From assembly GCF_009857835.1 (NCBI RefSeq), contig NZ_WWCL01000002.1:682001-746000 (forward strand): a stretch of 64,000 bases of DNA, in the 5' to 3' direction. The notes below the pieces were generated by a model. That model was given only the letters and a program-made list of their open reading frames with translations, made no database searches and was not told the DNA's origin. The translations under genes and the position numbers were made by a program. Below, in pieces: positions 42,057 through 51,900 of this stretch (position 1 is its first letter; every line of letters starts with the position of its first letter). Source of the DNA: Duganella fentianensis. Its GTDB lineage: Bacteria > Pseudomonadota > Gammaproteobacteria > Burkholderiales > Burkholderiaceae_D.

Positions 42057-43300
42057 TGCTCCGCTTTTTCAGCTTTTCCAAGATTTTCCCGATAGCCTGC
42101 CAGGGCTCGCTCGCTAGCCGCCGCCTGTGTCCCTAGTGCTAGCGCACGTTGAAACTCCAATTTGGATTCGCGATAGCGCTTCAGGGCGTACAGCGCTTCA
42201 CCATAACTGTCCGCCGCATTATGTGATTGAGGGTAGGCTCGGGAATTGTATTGCAGGACCAGCCCCGCCAGTGCTACTTGCTTGCGCTTCGTTAAAAGCT
42301 CAAAGCCAAGGTTGTTGACATCTGCTTCATTAAACTGGCTATCGCGAATTGCACTGGAGACTATGTTGGTCGCCATGTCGGCTTTGTTTTGGTCGAGCAG
42401 GGATTGCGCCTTGTCGAATTCGCCGAGTATGGCTTTACGTGTCCGTTCATAGGCCATGCGCTTCATGTTGTTGTTAGCACTGGTAAGCACTTGTTCCACC
42501 GCATGGACGACCAGCTCCGGCTCTTGCAACTGAATAGTATGACCGCTGTTTGAGGTAACCAGATGGGCGCCATTGCTAAACTGCGCAAAAAATGCCTGGT
42601 GGCGAGAGCGCTTGAGCTGTACGGCGACTGGCGTTTCCTGGAAAAAGTCAGATCCTTCACGGGCGCGCACCGACGTCAAGACGTAGGTCGGAACATCTGG
42701 CAGCGGTGCCGTGATGGGGAGTTTTCCAGCGTCGAGTAGCTGCTGAATCATCTCCAGGTCGCCATGCCATTTTGCCGGGATGGCAGCAAGCAGCGCTTGC
42801 CGGTCTTGGAGCACGCGCGCTGCATTGATCTGTTTGAGGGCGCTTTCCATGCCTTCGTCGGCCGGGTCGACAAATACCATCCCGGCGATCAGCCCGGGAT
42901 GGCGGGACGCGAATGCACGAATCAAGAAGCTACCGTATGAATGCCCTACAAGAATATAGGGCGGCTTGGCTTGCGACTGCTCCAGTAACTTTTCAAGTTC
43001 GAGCGTGTCTTGGTCAAACGTATGCACCTGTGCCGGAGCCGGAGATTTCCCCATGCCAGCTCGGGAGTAGAGGAAGACCTGTGCCTTCTTTGCTACTTCC
43101 GGGGCAACACGGCGCCAGACGCTCAGATCGCTGGCGAAACCGGCTTCAAAAACGACGGTTATCGGACCATGGCCTGCCTGGACCACATGGAGTTTTTGCT
43201 GCTCCAGATCGACCAGGCCATCAAAGTCTGTCGCGCTGGCGCAGTAGCCTGCGCAGAAGAGAACAAGGAAGAGCAATGCTTGCTTGATGCCAGAAGCCAT
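42053..43300 (-). CDS. Secreted alpha/beta-hydrolase with helical-repeat C-terminus
   Basis: 415 residues. Signal peptide to about residue 22 (ending Y-C-A-S-A). Hydrolase core about 30-265: V-V-F-E-A-G-F oxyanion region, nucleophile Ser in V-G-H-S-Y-G-S, Asp in F-V-D-P-A-D and His in N-S-G-H-T-I-Q. The C-terminal 140 residues are helical and TPR-like (Y-G-E-A-L-Y-A-L-K-R-Y-R-E-S-K-L-E-F-Q-R). It is the first gene under the BlaI-type operator, so probably the effector of the unit. Start at 43300 has AGGA eight bases upstream; the frame opens to 43342. Confidence 0.85.
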   Translation of the reverse strand: MASGIKQALLFLVLFCAGYCASATDFDGLVDLEQQKLHVVQAGHGPITVVFEAGFASDLSVWRRVAPEVAKKAQVFLYSRAGMGKSPAPAQVHTFDQDTLELEKLLEQSQAKPPYILVGHSYGSFLIRAFASRHPGLIAGMVFVDPADEGMESALKQINAARVLQDRQALLAAIPAKWHGDLEMIQQLLDAGKLPITAPLPDVPTYVLTSVRAREGSDFFQETPVAVQLKRSRHQAFFAQFSNGAHLVTSNSGHTIQLQEPELVVHAVEQVLTSANNNMKRMAYERTRKAILGEFDKAQSLLDQNKADMATNIVSSAIRDSQFNEADVNNLGFELLTKRKQVALAGLVLQYNSRAYPQSHNAADSYGEALYALKRYRESKLEFQRALALGTQAAASERALAGYRENLGKAEKAEQ

Positions 43301-43321
43301 GATTGAGATCCTAGAGGTTGT

Positions 43322-43362
43322 GCTACAGGAGTAGCATGTCACACTTGTAGGATCTCGGTCAA
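43322..43362 (-). promoter_or_regulatory. Promoter with BlaI-type operators
   Basis: On the minus strand, -35 TTGACC (43362-43357), an 18-bp spacer and -10-like CATGCT (43338-43333). GCTAC-AGGA-GTAGC (43322-43335) is a perfect palindrome overlapping the -10, and CTACAAGTGTGACA lies in the spacer; both resemble the TACA-n2-TGTA-like dyads bound by BlaI/MecI. The position before the hydrolase-BlaI-M56 operon fits autorepression. Confidence 0.6.
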
Positions 43363-43457
43363 GTGTTTTTGCCTGTCGGGTAATGACGTAGCTGAGCGCT
43401 TCTACCTTTACCCAACTCTAAAAATGGCAGCTTACAGGGCGCAAATCAATGCATGGG

Positions 43458-43655
43458 TTATCCTGCCTTGCACCTGTCGCTTGAGAAAATCGATGGGATG
43501 GGGACAGTGTTTTCCGAGGTAGGGCTTCTGCAGTCTTTCGCCAAGAAATCAAGTTCAATGCAGTACATCTTTCCGTCCCTACTGACTAAGATGACTTCGG
43601 AGCCCGTGATCTTCAGGGGCTTTTTATTTGTTTTGTGGAGTATGGGGCGAAGCAC
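43458..43655 (-). pseudogene. Short orphan reading frame, possible gene remnant
   Basis: A 65-codon GTG-started frame; the open frame runs back to about 43710 without a start codon. The text is protein-like (S-E-V-I-L-V-S-R-D-G-K-M-Y-C-I-E-L-D-F-L-A-K-D-C) but no family is recognised and no Shine-Dalgarno is seen. A plus-strand frame at 43453-43749 overlaps it and looks less natural. Either a small gene or the tail of a lost one. The rest of 43363-43723 holds nothing I can name. Confidence 0.3.
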
Positions 43656-43723
43656 TGGGTTGTCACAGCCTAAGGTCTGGATGATTTGCTCGTCTGGCCC
43701 GGGGCCTCATTACGATTACCGCA

Positions 43724-44482
43724 TTACTGAGGATATTTCTTTGCGATAGAGGCGAAAGTGCCGTCCTCATGCATTGCTGCGATGGTGGCGTCGAATTGCC
43801 GGATAAATTCAGGCGTAATCGTCTGCCGGCTGAACATGATGTAGCTGGGCGCTGTATCCAGTACTGGCCCGCTGACGACCACGTCGTTTTCTGCGTTAAG
43901 TTGTCTGAGCAAGGCCAAGCCTACTATCCGGCTGCAGATGACAGCATCGGTTCTCTGCGCCAGTAGTTTTAGAAAGTTACCCTTGTGGCTGTTGGCGATA
44001 TCAAGTTTCTTGAAGAGTCCAGCCTGTAGCGCCGCATCGAACACTGGGCCGTAATAGGCTCGATTCAGGATGCCCAGCGAGATATTTTCGAGTGAGGTAA
44101 TGTCGCCGTCGAACACGATCTTGGAATTCTTCCGCACAAAAATCACATAGTCCTGCGATAGCAGTGGACGGGTCGAAAAGAGGAAGCGGGCCTCCCGTTC
44201 CGGATTTTTCTTGATCGTGAAAATACCGTCTGCCTGCCCTGATTCCAGCATTGCGAGTCCACGGGCCAAGGGATAGAACACTATCCGCATCGGCACTTTC
44301 ATACGCTGGAACGCTTCGCTGACGATATCAACCGCCATTCCGCTGGCCGGCCGCTGCGCGGATGCCGCTTCCATAAGCGGCGGATAGTCAAAGCTCACGA
44401 GCGTCAGCTCTTTCTGTTGCGCGTAAGCCGCTCGGCAAAAGACACTGAGCACCAGCATGAACAGCAATAGTCTCATCCGCAT
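43724..44482 (-). CDS. Family-3 extracellular solute-binding protein
   Basis: 252 residues. Signal peptide to about residue 21 (M-R-M-R-L-L-L-F start, cleavage after A-Y-A), then the two-lobe amino-acid-binding fold: L-T-L-V-S-F-D-Y-P-P-L-M, G-M-A-V-D-I-V-S-E-A-F, L-E-S-G-Q-A-D-G-I-F-T-I. No ABC permease or ATPase is adjacent, so this is an orphan binding protein, as is common in Oxalobacteraceae. AAGGTGG seven bases before ATG 44482 sets the start; the upstream ATG at 44500 overlaps that Shine-Dalgarno. Confidence 0.88.
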   Translation of the reverse strand: MRMRLLLFMLVLSVFCRAAYAQQKELTLVSFDYPPLMEAASAQRPASGMAVDIVSEAFQRMKVPMRIVFYPLARGLAMLESGQADGIFTIKKNPEREARFLFSTRPLLSQDYVIFVRKNSKIVFDGDITSLENISLGILNRAYYGPVFDAALQAGLFKKLDIANSHKGNFLKLLAQRTDAVICSRIVGLALLRQLNAENDVVVSGPVLDTAPSYIMFSRQTITPEFIRQFDATIAAMHEDGTFASIAKKYPQ

Positions 44483-44500
44483 GTGAATTCCACCTTCCAT

Positions 44501-44854
44501 CGGAGAACTTCTTTGATATCAGAATGATATGTTGACAATATCACTACTGGTTCAAAATCGAAAGCGACTGTTGTTAAAGATCTGCCAGGTCGCCACATTT
44601 GCTAGCGCAGCGGTAATGATGTTTTCAGACTGCCCTGCGGGGAGCAGCACCTTACCGGCGATCGGGATGGCGGCGCAGTAGCTACTTGCCGCAACGGGGA
44701 GAAGAAGAGCAGCCGCTTATGCCCGCAAGTCAATTTTGCGCCCGTTTGGAGCATCACAGACGCGCAATCCATTCTCCATCAAATATCCATAGTTCGAGAC
44801 GACAATCGCCTTATTGTGTGTGCCGGAACCTTGTGTGTTGCGCTTCAGGTCAGC
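44501..44854. other. Intergenic region without recognised gene
   Basis: 354 bp between divergent genes. The left 60 bp are AT-rich and should hold the promoter of the solute-binding protein: on the minus strand TTGAAC, 17 bp, ACATAT is a weak candidate. The remainder is GC-richer with only short frames lacking ribosome-binding sites. Confidence 0.4.
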
Positions 44855-45208
44855 ATGAACATCAATTCGAACCAGACTCCGAGTCCGAACATGAGATTAC
44901 CCCATGCGATGGTTGTCGCGCTGCCATTCCTGCTTGGCGGATGTGTGAACACCTCGAGCTATCCCGATTTCAATGCCAAGCTGGATATGGCAGTCGGTAA
45001 AACCAACGAGCAAGTCGCATTGCCACTGGATATGCCACTGAAAAGCGCCTCGCGCGATGATTTTGTGATCGTCGAGTACTCCTACCTGCGTCCGGTCTAT
45101 TGTCGCTGGCAGTTCTACTATGACGGGAGCGGACACATCGTGAAATGGTCCTATCCCGATGACCTTGCCAGACGTGAATGCAACACTCTGGCATTCCACA
45201 TTCGATAG
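44855..45208 (+). CDS. Small lipoprotein, function unknown
   Basis: 117 residues. Lipobox L-L-G-G-C gives a lipid-modified Cys; the signal is best read from the internal M-R-L-P-H-A-M (ATG 44891), while ATG 44855 has a modest AGGT ahead of it. The mature part has V-I-V-E-Y-S-Y-L-R-P-V-Y-C-R-W-Q-F-Y-Y and no known family is recognised. It stands in the accessory block beside other orphan genes. Confidence 0.65.
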   Translation: MNINSNQTPSPNMRLPHAMVVALPFLLGGCVNTSSYPDFNAKLDMAVGKTNEQVALPLDMPLKSASRDDFVIVEYSYLRPVYCRWQFYYDGSGHIVKWSYPDDLARRECNTLAFHIR

Positions 45209-45250
45209 GGCGCACGCGGCGACCTGAGCCGCCCTTGCATTCCGCAGCGG

Positions 45251-45715
45251 ATGGCGCTGCCTGGGCCTCTCCATCGATTCTCCACCTTGGCATCGCTGAG
45301 TCTCGATCTTGCAGCAATACATTACAGCCAACTGCAAGCCGCTATAGGCCGGCGCAGCGCTTATCACTGCTGGATCGAATCCGCGCACGATGCCTCGGGT
45401 CAGCGCATTCTGGTGGACCTGACATTTCGCCACAACCGCATGTTTGCGGAGGAAAATGGCTATCGCTGGAGTGCCAGGCACCCGCCGGATTTTCTCTGGG
45501 GGCCGATGGCAGACTATGTGCTCACTGCGAGTTTCGATGCGCTGCCGGCCACTTTCCCCGAGGGGAAAGTCTGGTACTCCGAATCGGTGCACGGTGAACT
45601 GTGGATGCTGGGGCAGCTCACCTTGCACGAAAATGCCATCGTGATGTTGACGCGCGAAGTGCTAAGGCTGTACGTCGAGCGTGGCGGCGTGCTGGCGTCA
45701 GCGGCGCAGAATTAA
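45251..45715 (+). CDS. Hypothetical protein
   Basis: 154 residues, no signal peptide or membrane segment; rich in aromatic residues (F-L-W-G-P-M-A-D-Y-V, K-V-W-Y-S-E-S-V-H-G-E-L-W-M). No family recognised. The ATG lacks a good Shine-Dalgarno. It is convergent with the efflux operon kinase 11 bp away. Codon use resembles genuine genes nearby, which is the main support. Confidence 0.55.
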   Translation: MALPGPLHRFSTLASLSLDLAAIHYSQLQAAIGRRSAYHCWIESAHDASGQRILVDLTFRHNRMFAEENGYRWSARHPPDFLWGPMADYVLTASFDALPATFPEGKVWYSESVHGELWMLGQLTLHENAIVMLTREVLRLYVERGGVLASAAQN

Positions 45716-45726
45716 GCGTGCCAGAC

Positions 45727-46800
45727 TTACGCCGATGCGCTGTGCGGCCAGCAGATTTCAAACTGGCTGCCGCCCAGCGAGGAAGGCTGCCAGACGGCAA
45801 AGCCGCCATGGGCCAGGGCGATTGCCTTGACGACGGCCAGTCCCAGGCCGCTACCGCTGGTCTTGCCCGTACTGACGGCGGCGCCGCGCTGAAATGCTTC
45901 GAAGATGGTCTGGGCGGCAGCGGGAGCTATGCCGGGCCCCTGATCGGCGACGGCCAGATGGCAGTAGCCCTGGCTGATCTCGGCGCTGATGCGGATCAGG
46001 CCGGGCGTAGCATGTTTGCAGGCATTCTCCAGCATGGCCAGCAAAGCCTGCCGGATGCGGATGGGATCACATTCGACCACGCTTACGCTCAGTGCGACTT
46101 CAATGCGGAAGCCGCCGGCCTGCCACAGCGGCTCTGCCAGTTCGACCACGCTGGCCACTTCTTCGTCGAGCCGCGTGGCGATTTTTTGCAGTGGCAGGTG
46201 GCCGCTCTCGGCCAGCGCTACCGTGCGCAGATCTTCGATCAGATGGCCCAGACCTTCCACCTGCTTGAGCAGGCTCTGGAACTGCGCTGGTTCGGCCGGG
46301 AACACGCCATCGTTAATCCCCTGCAGGCGCCCGCGCAGGATGGTGACAGGCGTACGCAATTCATGGGCGATGGCCGCATTCCAGAAAGCGCGCTGCTGCG
46401 CCATATGCTGCTGGCGCTCGGCCATCAGATTGAAGTCGCTGACCAGCTGCGCTGCTTCGCCCATCGCGTGCTGGTCGCTGCCCGCCCGCGCCGACAGATC
46501 GCCCTGGGCGACTGCACGCAGGCTCTGCGCCACCGAGTTCAGCGGTGTCAGGATGCGGCGCGATAGCCGGCCTGCGGCGAGTACGGCAATCAGCAGCGAA
46601 CAGATGGTCGTGACGATCAGCCAGATGACTTCTTCCTTTTCCGGCCACGGGTTGGTGATATCGCACAGGGCATCCGGCGATTGGCGCAATAGCCAGAAAT
46701 ACAGCGCATAGGAACTGATCTGCACCATGGCGATGATGCCCAGCACTACCAGCGCCATCGATAGCGAAATCTGCCGGCTGATGCCTGCATTGAGTTTCAT
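45727..46800 (-). CDS. Sensor histidine kinase of the efflux operon (BaeS/AdeS-like)
   Basis: 357 residues. Two membrane helices (about 12-35 and 58-78) frame a very short periplasmic loop of about 25 residues, then HAMP, HisKA with the His in I-A-H-E-L-R-T-P-V, and HATPase (L-E-N-A-C-K-H, D-Q-G-P-G-I, S-G-L-G-L-A-V-V). The tiny loop suggests sensing in or near the membrane. Its start overlaps the regulator's stop by four bases (ATGA). Last gene of the efflux operon. Confidence 0.93.
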   Translation of the reverse strand: MKLNAGISRQISLSMALVVLGIIAMVQISSYALYFWLLRQSPDALCDITNPWPEKEEVIWLIVTTICSLLIAVLAAGRLSRRILTPLNSVAQSLRAVAQGDLSARAGSDQHAMGEAAQLVSDFNLMAERQQHMAQQRAFWNAAIAHELRTPVTILRGRLQGINDGVFPAEPAQFQSLLKQVEGLGHLIEDLRTVALAESGHLPLQKIATRLDEEVASVVELAEPLWQAGGFRIEVALSVSVVECDPIRIRQALLAMLENACKHATPGLIRISAEISQGYCHLAVADQGPGIAPAAAQTIFEAFQRGAAVSTGKTSGSGLGLAVVKAIALAHGGFAVWQPSSLGGSQFEICWPHSASA

Positions 46801-47552
46801 GCGCCGCCTCCGAGACGGTAGCCGACGCCGCGCACGCTTTCGAGTTTGCCTTGCAGGCCGCTCGCTTCCAGTTTTTTGCGCAGCTTGCTGACATGGCTGT
46901 CCACAGTGCGCTCCATGGTTTCACCTTCAGGCAGGCAGCTGACGAGCAGCTCGCCGCGGCTAAATACGCGCTTGGGCGCGCGGGCCATGTGGGCCAGCAG
47001 GCGGAACTCTGTCAGTGTCAGGCTCAGCACCTGACGGCTGCCGTCGGGAGCAATCACGCTGGCCTGATGTTCTTCCGCATCGATTTCCATGCCTTCGACG
47101 CGCAACAGTTTATGGACCGGTGTGGCGGGCTGGCGGGTACGGCGCAGCACGGCCTGCACGCGTGCCACCACTTCGGCCGGATTGAAGGGCTTGACCACAT
47201 AGTCATCGGCGCCGATGCGCAGTCCCGTCAGTTTGTCGATGTCCTGATCCATGGCCGTGAGCATGATGACGGCCGTATCGCCGCGCTGGCGCAACTGGGC
47301 CAGCACGGCCCAGCCATCGAGTTCCGGCAGCTGGACATCGAGCAGGATCAGGTCGGGCTTGAGCATCAGATGCATGGCCAGCGCATTGCGCCCGTCGGCC
47401 GCATGGGCCACGCGCATGCCGGCACGGGAGAGATAGGCCATGACGATCTGGGCGATTTCTTCCTCGTCTTCGACCACCAGTATCAGCGACGGATGGTCGC
47501 TCTCATTATTCTGTGGAGCGCTAGGGGTTTTCATCAGAGCATGATACTGCAT
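46797..47552 (-). CDS. OmpR-family response regulator of the efflux operon (BaeR/AdeR-like)
   Basis: 251 residues: receiver (E-D-E-E-E; Asp in L-L-D-V-Q-L-P-E-L-D-G; Lys in V-V-K-P-F-N) and C-terminal winged helix (L-T-L-T-E-F-R-L-L, V-D-S-H-V-S-K-L-R-K-K, R-G-V-G-Y-R-L). Start at 47552 has GGAG seven bases upstream and shares a base with the outer-membrane factor's stop (TGATG); ATG 47534 is a weaker alternative. It probably binds the 11-bp repeats upstream of the operon. Confidence 0.93.
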   Translation of the reverse strand: MQYHALMKTPSAPQNNESDHPSLILVVEDEEEIAQIVMAYLSRAGMRVAHAADGRNALAMHLMLKPDLILLDVQLPELDGWAVLAQLRQRGDTAVIMLTAMDQDIDKLTGLRIGADDYVVKPFNPAEVVARVQAVLRRTRQPATPVHKLLRVEGMEIDAEEHQASVIAPDGSRQVLSLTLTEFRLLAHMARAPKRVFSRGELLVSCLPEGETMERTVDSHVSKLRKKLEASGLQGKLESVRGVGYRLGGGA

Positions 47553-48919
47553 CAGCTGACTCCGCCACCGAGAGCCTTGTACAAAGCCAGTGCATAGCGA
47601 TACTGCTCGCGCTGGAGATCGATCAGCGTTGCTTCGGCAGCATAAGCCTGGCGCTGCGCATCGAGCAGCTCTAGCCGTCCGTCCAGCCCCTGACGGTAGC
47701 GCAGCACGGCCCATTGCGCCCGCTGCCGGCTGGCGCCCAGCACGCGCTGCTGGGCCGCCATCTGTGGCGCGATGGTCTGGCAACCGGCCAGCGCATCGCT
47801 GACTTCGCGGAACGCATTCTGGATGGCTTTTTCATACTGGGCCACCGCCACCGAGCTGCGGATTCTGGCCAGACTCAGTTCGGCCTGCAACTGCCCGCCG
47901 TGAAACAGCGGCTGGGTGATCTGCGGTGCGAAAGACCAGCTGCGGCTGGCGCCTTTGAACAGATCGCCGAATTCGCTGCTGCCCAGACCGAAGCTGGTGG
48001 TCAGGGCAATGCGGGGGAAGAAAGCGGCACGGGCGGCGCCGATATCGGCCTGGGCGCCCTGCAGTTCCTGTTCCGCCTGCATGATATCGGGCCGCCGTAT
48101 CAGCAGGTCGGAAGGCAGGCCGGCTGGCAGGACCGTGCGCACGGGCGCGGCAGTGAGCGGGTCGGCAAGGGCGGCGGGGGCGGGCAGCTCGGTACCGATC
48201 AGGAATTGCAGGGCATGGCTGGCCAGCTGCAGTTCACGGCTGCGCGCCTGCAGATCGGCCTCGGCGCTGGCCACCTGGGCCTGCACGGCGCTGAGGTCTA
48301 TGCCGCTGCGCTGTCTGGCCTGGTGTTGCTGCTCGGTGATGTGCAGGGTGCTGCGCCAGTCCGCCAGCATGCGTTCGCTGAGCTGCTGCTGTGCCCGTGC
48401 ACGCTGGTGTTCGAGGTAGGCTTCGGCGATAGCGTTGATCAGACTGAGCTGGGCAGCACGCCGGCCCTGATCGGATGCCAGATAGCGCGCCTGGGCTGCA
48501 GCGGATAGCGAGCGCAGGCGGCCGAACAGATCGAGCTCGAAGGCTGTGCTGGCTATGCCTGCACTGTATTGCGCCTGGACGGGCATGCCAGCCCCTAAGC
48601 GCTGGCGGCTGGCAGCCAGACTCAGATCGACCGAGGGCAGCAGCGCTGCATCCTGTTGCTGGACCTGGGCCCGCATCGCGGCCACGTTCAGGGTGGCCAC
48701 GCGCAGATCGCGGTTGTGCTCCAGCCCCAGGGCCACCAGCTGTTGCAGCTGGGGCTCGGTCAGCACTTCACGCCAGCCCAGTTCGGCAGCGTTAGCGCTG
48801 GTGGGCGGCACTTGCCGGTAGCTGGCCGGTAGCTGCACGGCGGTAGGCGGGCGGGGCGGCGTCAGGCTGCATGCGGTGAGCGTGCTCAGGCAGAGGCACA
48901 GGACTATGGTGGGTTGCAT
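47552..48919 (-). CDS. RND efflux outer-membrane factor (NodT/OprM type)
   Basis: 455 residues. Lipoprotein signal with lipobox L-T-A-C at residue 17. Two copies of the outer-membrane efflux domain (long helices and beta-strands), with L-F-G-R-L-R-S-L in repeat 1 and the family stretch D-L-L-I-R-R-P-D-I-M-Q-A-E-Q-E-L at mid-chain. It forms the trimeric exit duct for the pump encoded just upstream. Confidence 0.95.
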   Translation of the reverse strand: MQPTIVLCLCLSTLTACSLTPPRPPTAVQLPASYRQVPPTSANAAELGWREVLTEPQLQQLVALGLEHNRDLRVATLNVAAMRAQVQQQDAALLPSVDLSLAASRQRLGAGMPVQAQYSAGIASTAFELDLFGRLRSLSAAAQARYLASDQGRRAAQLSLINAIAEAYLEHQRARAQQQLSERMLADWRSTLHITEQQHQARQRSGIDLSAVQAQVASAEADLQARSRELQLASHALQFLIGTELPAPAALADPLTAAPVRTVLPAGLPSDLLIRRPDIMQAEQELQGAQADIGAARAAFFPRIALTTSFGLGSSEFGDLFKGASRSWSFAPQITQPLFHGGQLQAELSLARIRSSVAVAQYEKAIQNAFREVSDALAGCQTIAPQMAAQQRVLGASRQRAQWAVLRYRQGLDGRLELLDAQRQAYAAEATLIDLQREQYRYALALYKALGGGVS

Positions 48920-48937
48920 GGTTCAGTTCCTTACTAC

Positions 48938-51900
48938 TTACTTGCGGTAGCGGCGTTGCAGTGCTTGCGCCGCGCCGACCACGATGACGAAGAACACCGG
49001 GACGAAGAGCACGCCCAGTACCGTGGCGGCCAGCATGCCGCCGAACACGCCGGTGCCTATGGCCTGCTGGGTTTCCGCGCTGGCGCCGCTGGCCAGCATC
49101 AGCGGCAGCACGCCCAGGGTAAAGGCCAGTGAGGTCATCAGAATAGGGCGCAGGCGCAGCTGGGCCGCGTTGATGGCCGCCGTGGTCAGATCGCTGCCTT
49201 CGGCGTGCAGCTTGCGTGCATATTCGATGATCAGGATGGCGTTCTTGGCGGACAGGCCGATGATGGTAATCAGGCCGACTTTGAAGAAGACGTCGTTGGG
49301 CAGCTCGCGCAGGATCACTGCCGTCAGCGCGCCGAACAGACCGAGCGGCACCACCAGCATCACCGCCAGCGGTATGGTCCAGCTTTCATACAGGGCCGCC
49401 AGGACCAGGAAGACCACCAGCATCGAGAGCAGCATCAGCAGCGGCGCCTGGGCGGCAGCACCCTGTTCCTGCAGCGATTGTCCGGTCCAGGCCAGCGCAT
49501 AGCCGGGCGGCAGCTGGCGGCCCAGACGTTCCATTTCCTTGAGTGCGGCGCCGCTCGAGACGCCCGGCGCCGCAGTGCCGCTAAGGCGCGCTGCCAGATA
49601 GCCCTGATAGCGGTTCAGCTGCAGCGGCGTTTGCTGCCAGTGCGGCTTGACCAGTTGCGCCAGTGCGACCATCTTGCCGTCGTTGTTGCGCACGCGTAGT
49701 GCCAGCACGTCGTCGAGTTGCATGCGTGCCGCTGCATCGGCCTGCACGATCACCTGCTGCATCCGGCCTGCATTGGGGAAGTCGTTGACATAGCTGGAAC
49801 CTGTCGCATTGACCAGCAGGTCGGCGATGGCGCTGAACGGCACGCCTAGGGTCTCGGCTTTCTGGCGGTCGATCTCGAGCTGGATGCTGTTGCCGGGCGG
49901 TAGCTGATCGGCATAGACGCCGGCCAGCAATGGGCTCTTCGCGGCCAGATTCAGCAGATGGGCCTGTGCTGCCTGCAAGGCGCCATAGCCCTGATTGCTG
50001 CGGTCCAGCAGGCGCAGCGAGAAGCCCGCGGAGTTGCCCAGTTCATCGATGGCCGGCGGCATCACCACCATGATGGTGCCTTCGCCCGCGCTGGCCATGG
50101 CGGCCTGGGCCAGCTCTACCTCTTTTGCCACGCTGGCGCCATGGCGATCTTTCCAGTCCTTCAGCATGGTGTAAGCCATGGCCGCGTTGGGACCGGAACC
50201 GGAGAAGCTGAAGCCCAGCAGCGACTGATTGACATCGATGCCGGGGCGGCTGGCCAGATGCTGTTCATATTGCTGCACCACGCGCATGGTGCGGTCCATG
50301 GTGGCATCGGCCGGCAGCTGGAACGAGGTCATGAAATAACCCTGATCTTCTTCCGGCAGGAAGGCCGAGGGCAGCAGGCTGAAGCCGGCCGCCACGGCGC
50401 CCGTCAGCACGGCATAGATCAGCAGCATGCGTCCGCTACGTTGTATCAGTTTGCCGGCGAGCCAGGTGTATTGCTGCGTCAGACGTTCGAACTGCCGGTC
50501 GAACCAGACAAAGAAACGGCTCTTATGGTGCTGCTCCGGCGTGATAGGGCGCAGCAGCGTCGCGCAGAGGGCGGGCGTGAGGGTCAGTGCCAGCACGGCG
50601 GAAAACAGGATGGACACCGCCATGGCGATGGTGAACTGGCGGTAGATCACACCCACCGAGCCGGCCGCGAACGCCATAGGGATGAACACCGCCGTCAGTA
50701 CCAGCGTGATGCCGATGATGGGATGGCTGATCTCCTGCATGGCACGCAGGGTGGCAGCGCGCGGTGACAGTCCTTCGCTGGCCATCAGGCGTTCCACCGC
50801 TTCCACCACCACGATGGCATCGTCGACGATGATGCCGATGGCCAGCACCATGCCGAACATGGTCAGCACGTTGATGGAATAGCCGGCCAGCGCCATGACG
50901 GCCAGCGTGCCCAGCAGCGCTATCGGGGCGACCACGGCGGGGATCAGCGTGTAGCGCAACTTCTGCAGGAACAGATACATGACGAGGAAGACCAGCAGCA
51001 TGGCTTCGCACAGCGTGACGAGCACTTTCTCTATCGAGATTTTGACGAAGGGCGCGGTATCGAAAGGCACGGTAAATTCCATGCCGGCCGGCAGGGCTTT
51101 GGACAGATCGTCCAGCCGTGCGCGCAGCTGGGCTGCCGTGGCGACGGCATTCGCGCCGGGCGACAGGGAGACCGAGGCGCCTGCCGTGGTCTTGCCGTTT
51201 TCCCGCGCGCGGAAAGTATAGTCGCGCGAACCCAGTTCGATACGGGCGACGTCGGCCAGCGTGACGTTGCCGCCGCCACGCTGGGCACGCAGTACGATGG
51301 CGCCGAATTCCTCGGCCGTACGCAGCTGGCCTTGCACGGTCAGCGGTGTGGTGACCATCTGCCCCGCCACAGCGGGCGCATCGCCCACCCGGCCCGGAGC
51401 GATCACCAGATTCTGCTGGGTGATGGCAGCGGTCACATCGCCCATGGACAGCTGATAGGCGATCAGCTTGACGGGATCGACCCAGACCCGCATGGCGCGC
51501 TCGGCGCCGAACAGCTGGACCCGGCCTACGCCGGGCACGCGGCGCAGCTCATCCACCACATTGCGCGCCAGATAGTCGCCCAGCTCCTGTTCGTCATGTT
51601 TGCGGGTGGAGTTGATGCTGACGATCATCAGGAAGCTCGATGACGACGATTCCACCGACAGGCCATTCTGGCGCACCGCTTGCGGCAGGCGCGACTCGAC
51701 CGCCTTCAGGCGATTCTGTACATCGACCTGCGCCAGTTCCGGATTGGTGCCGGGTTTGAAGGTGACGGTGATGGAAGCCGAGCCCGAGGTGTCGCTCGAT
51801 GATTCGAAGTACAGCAGATTTTTTACGCCGGACAGCTCGCGCTCGATCAGGCCGATCACGGCATCGTTCATGGTCTGGGGCGAGGCGCCCGGATAGCTGG

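Noticed and set aside
43453..43749. Plus-strand 98-codon frame
   Set aside because: Overlaps the solute-binding gene and the minus-strand frame; no Shine-Dalgarno and unnatural composition at its 3' end.
46797..47783. A 328-codon version of the efflux response regulator
   Set aside because: The extra 77 N-terminal residues are out-of-frame text from the outer-membrane factor gene; ATG 47552 has a good Shine-Dalgarno.
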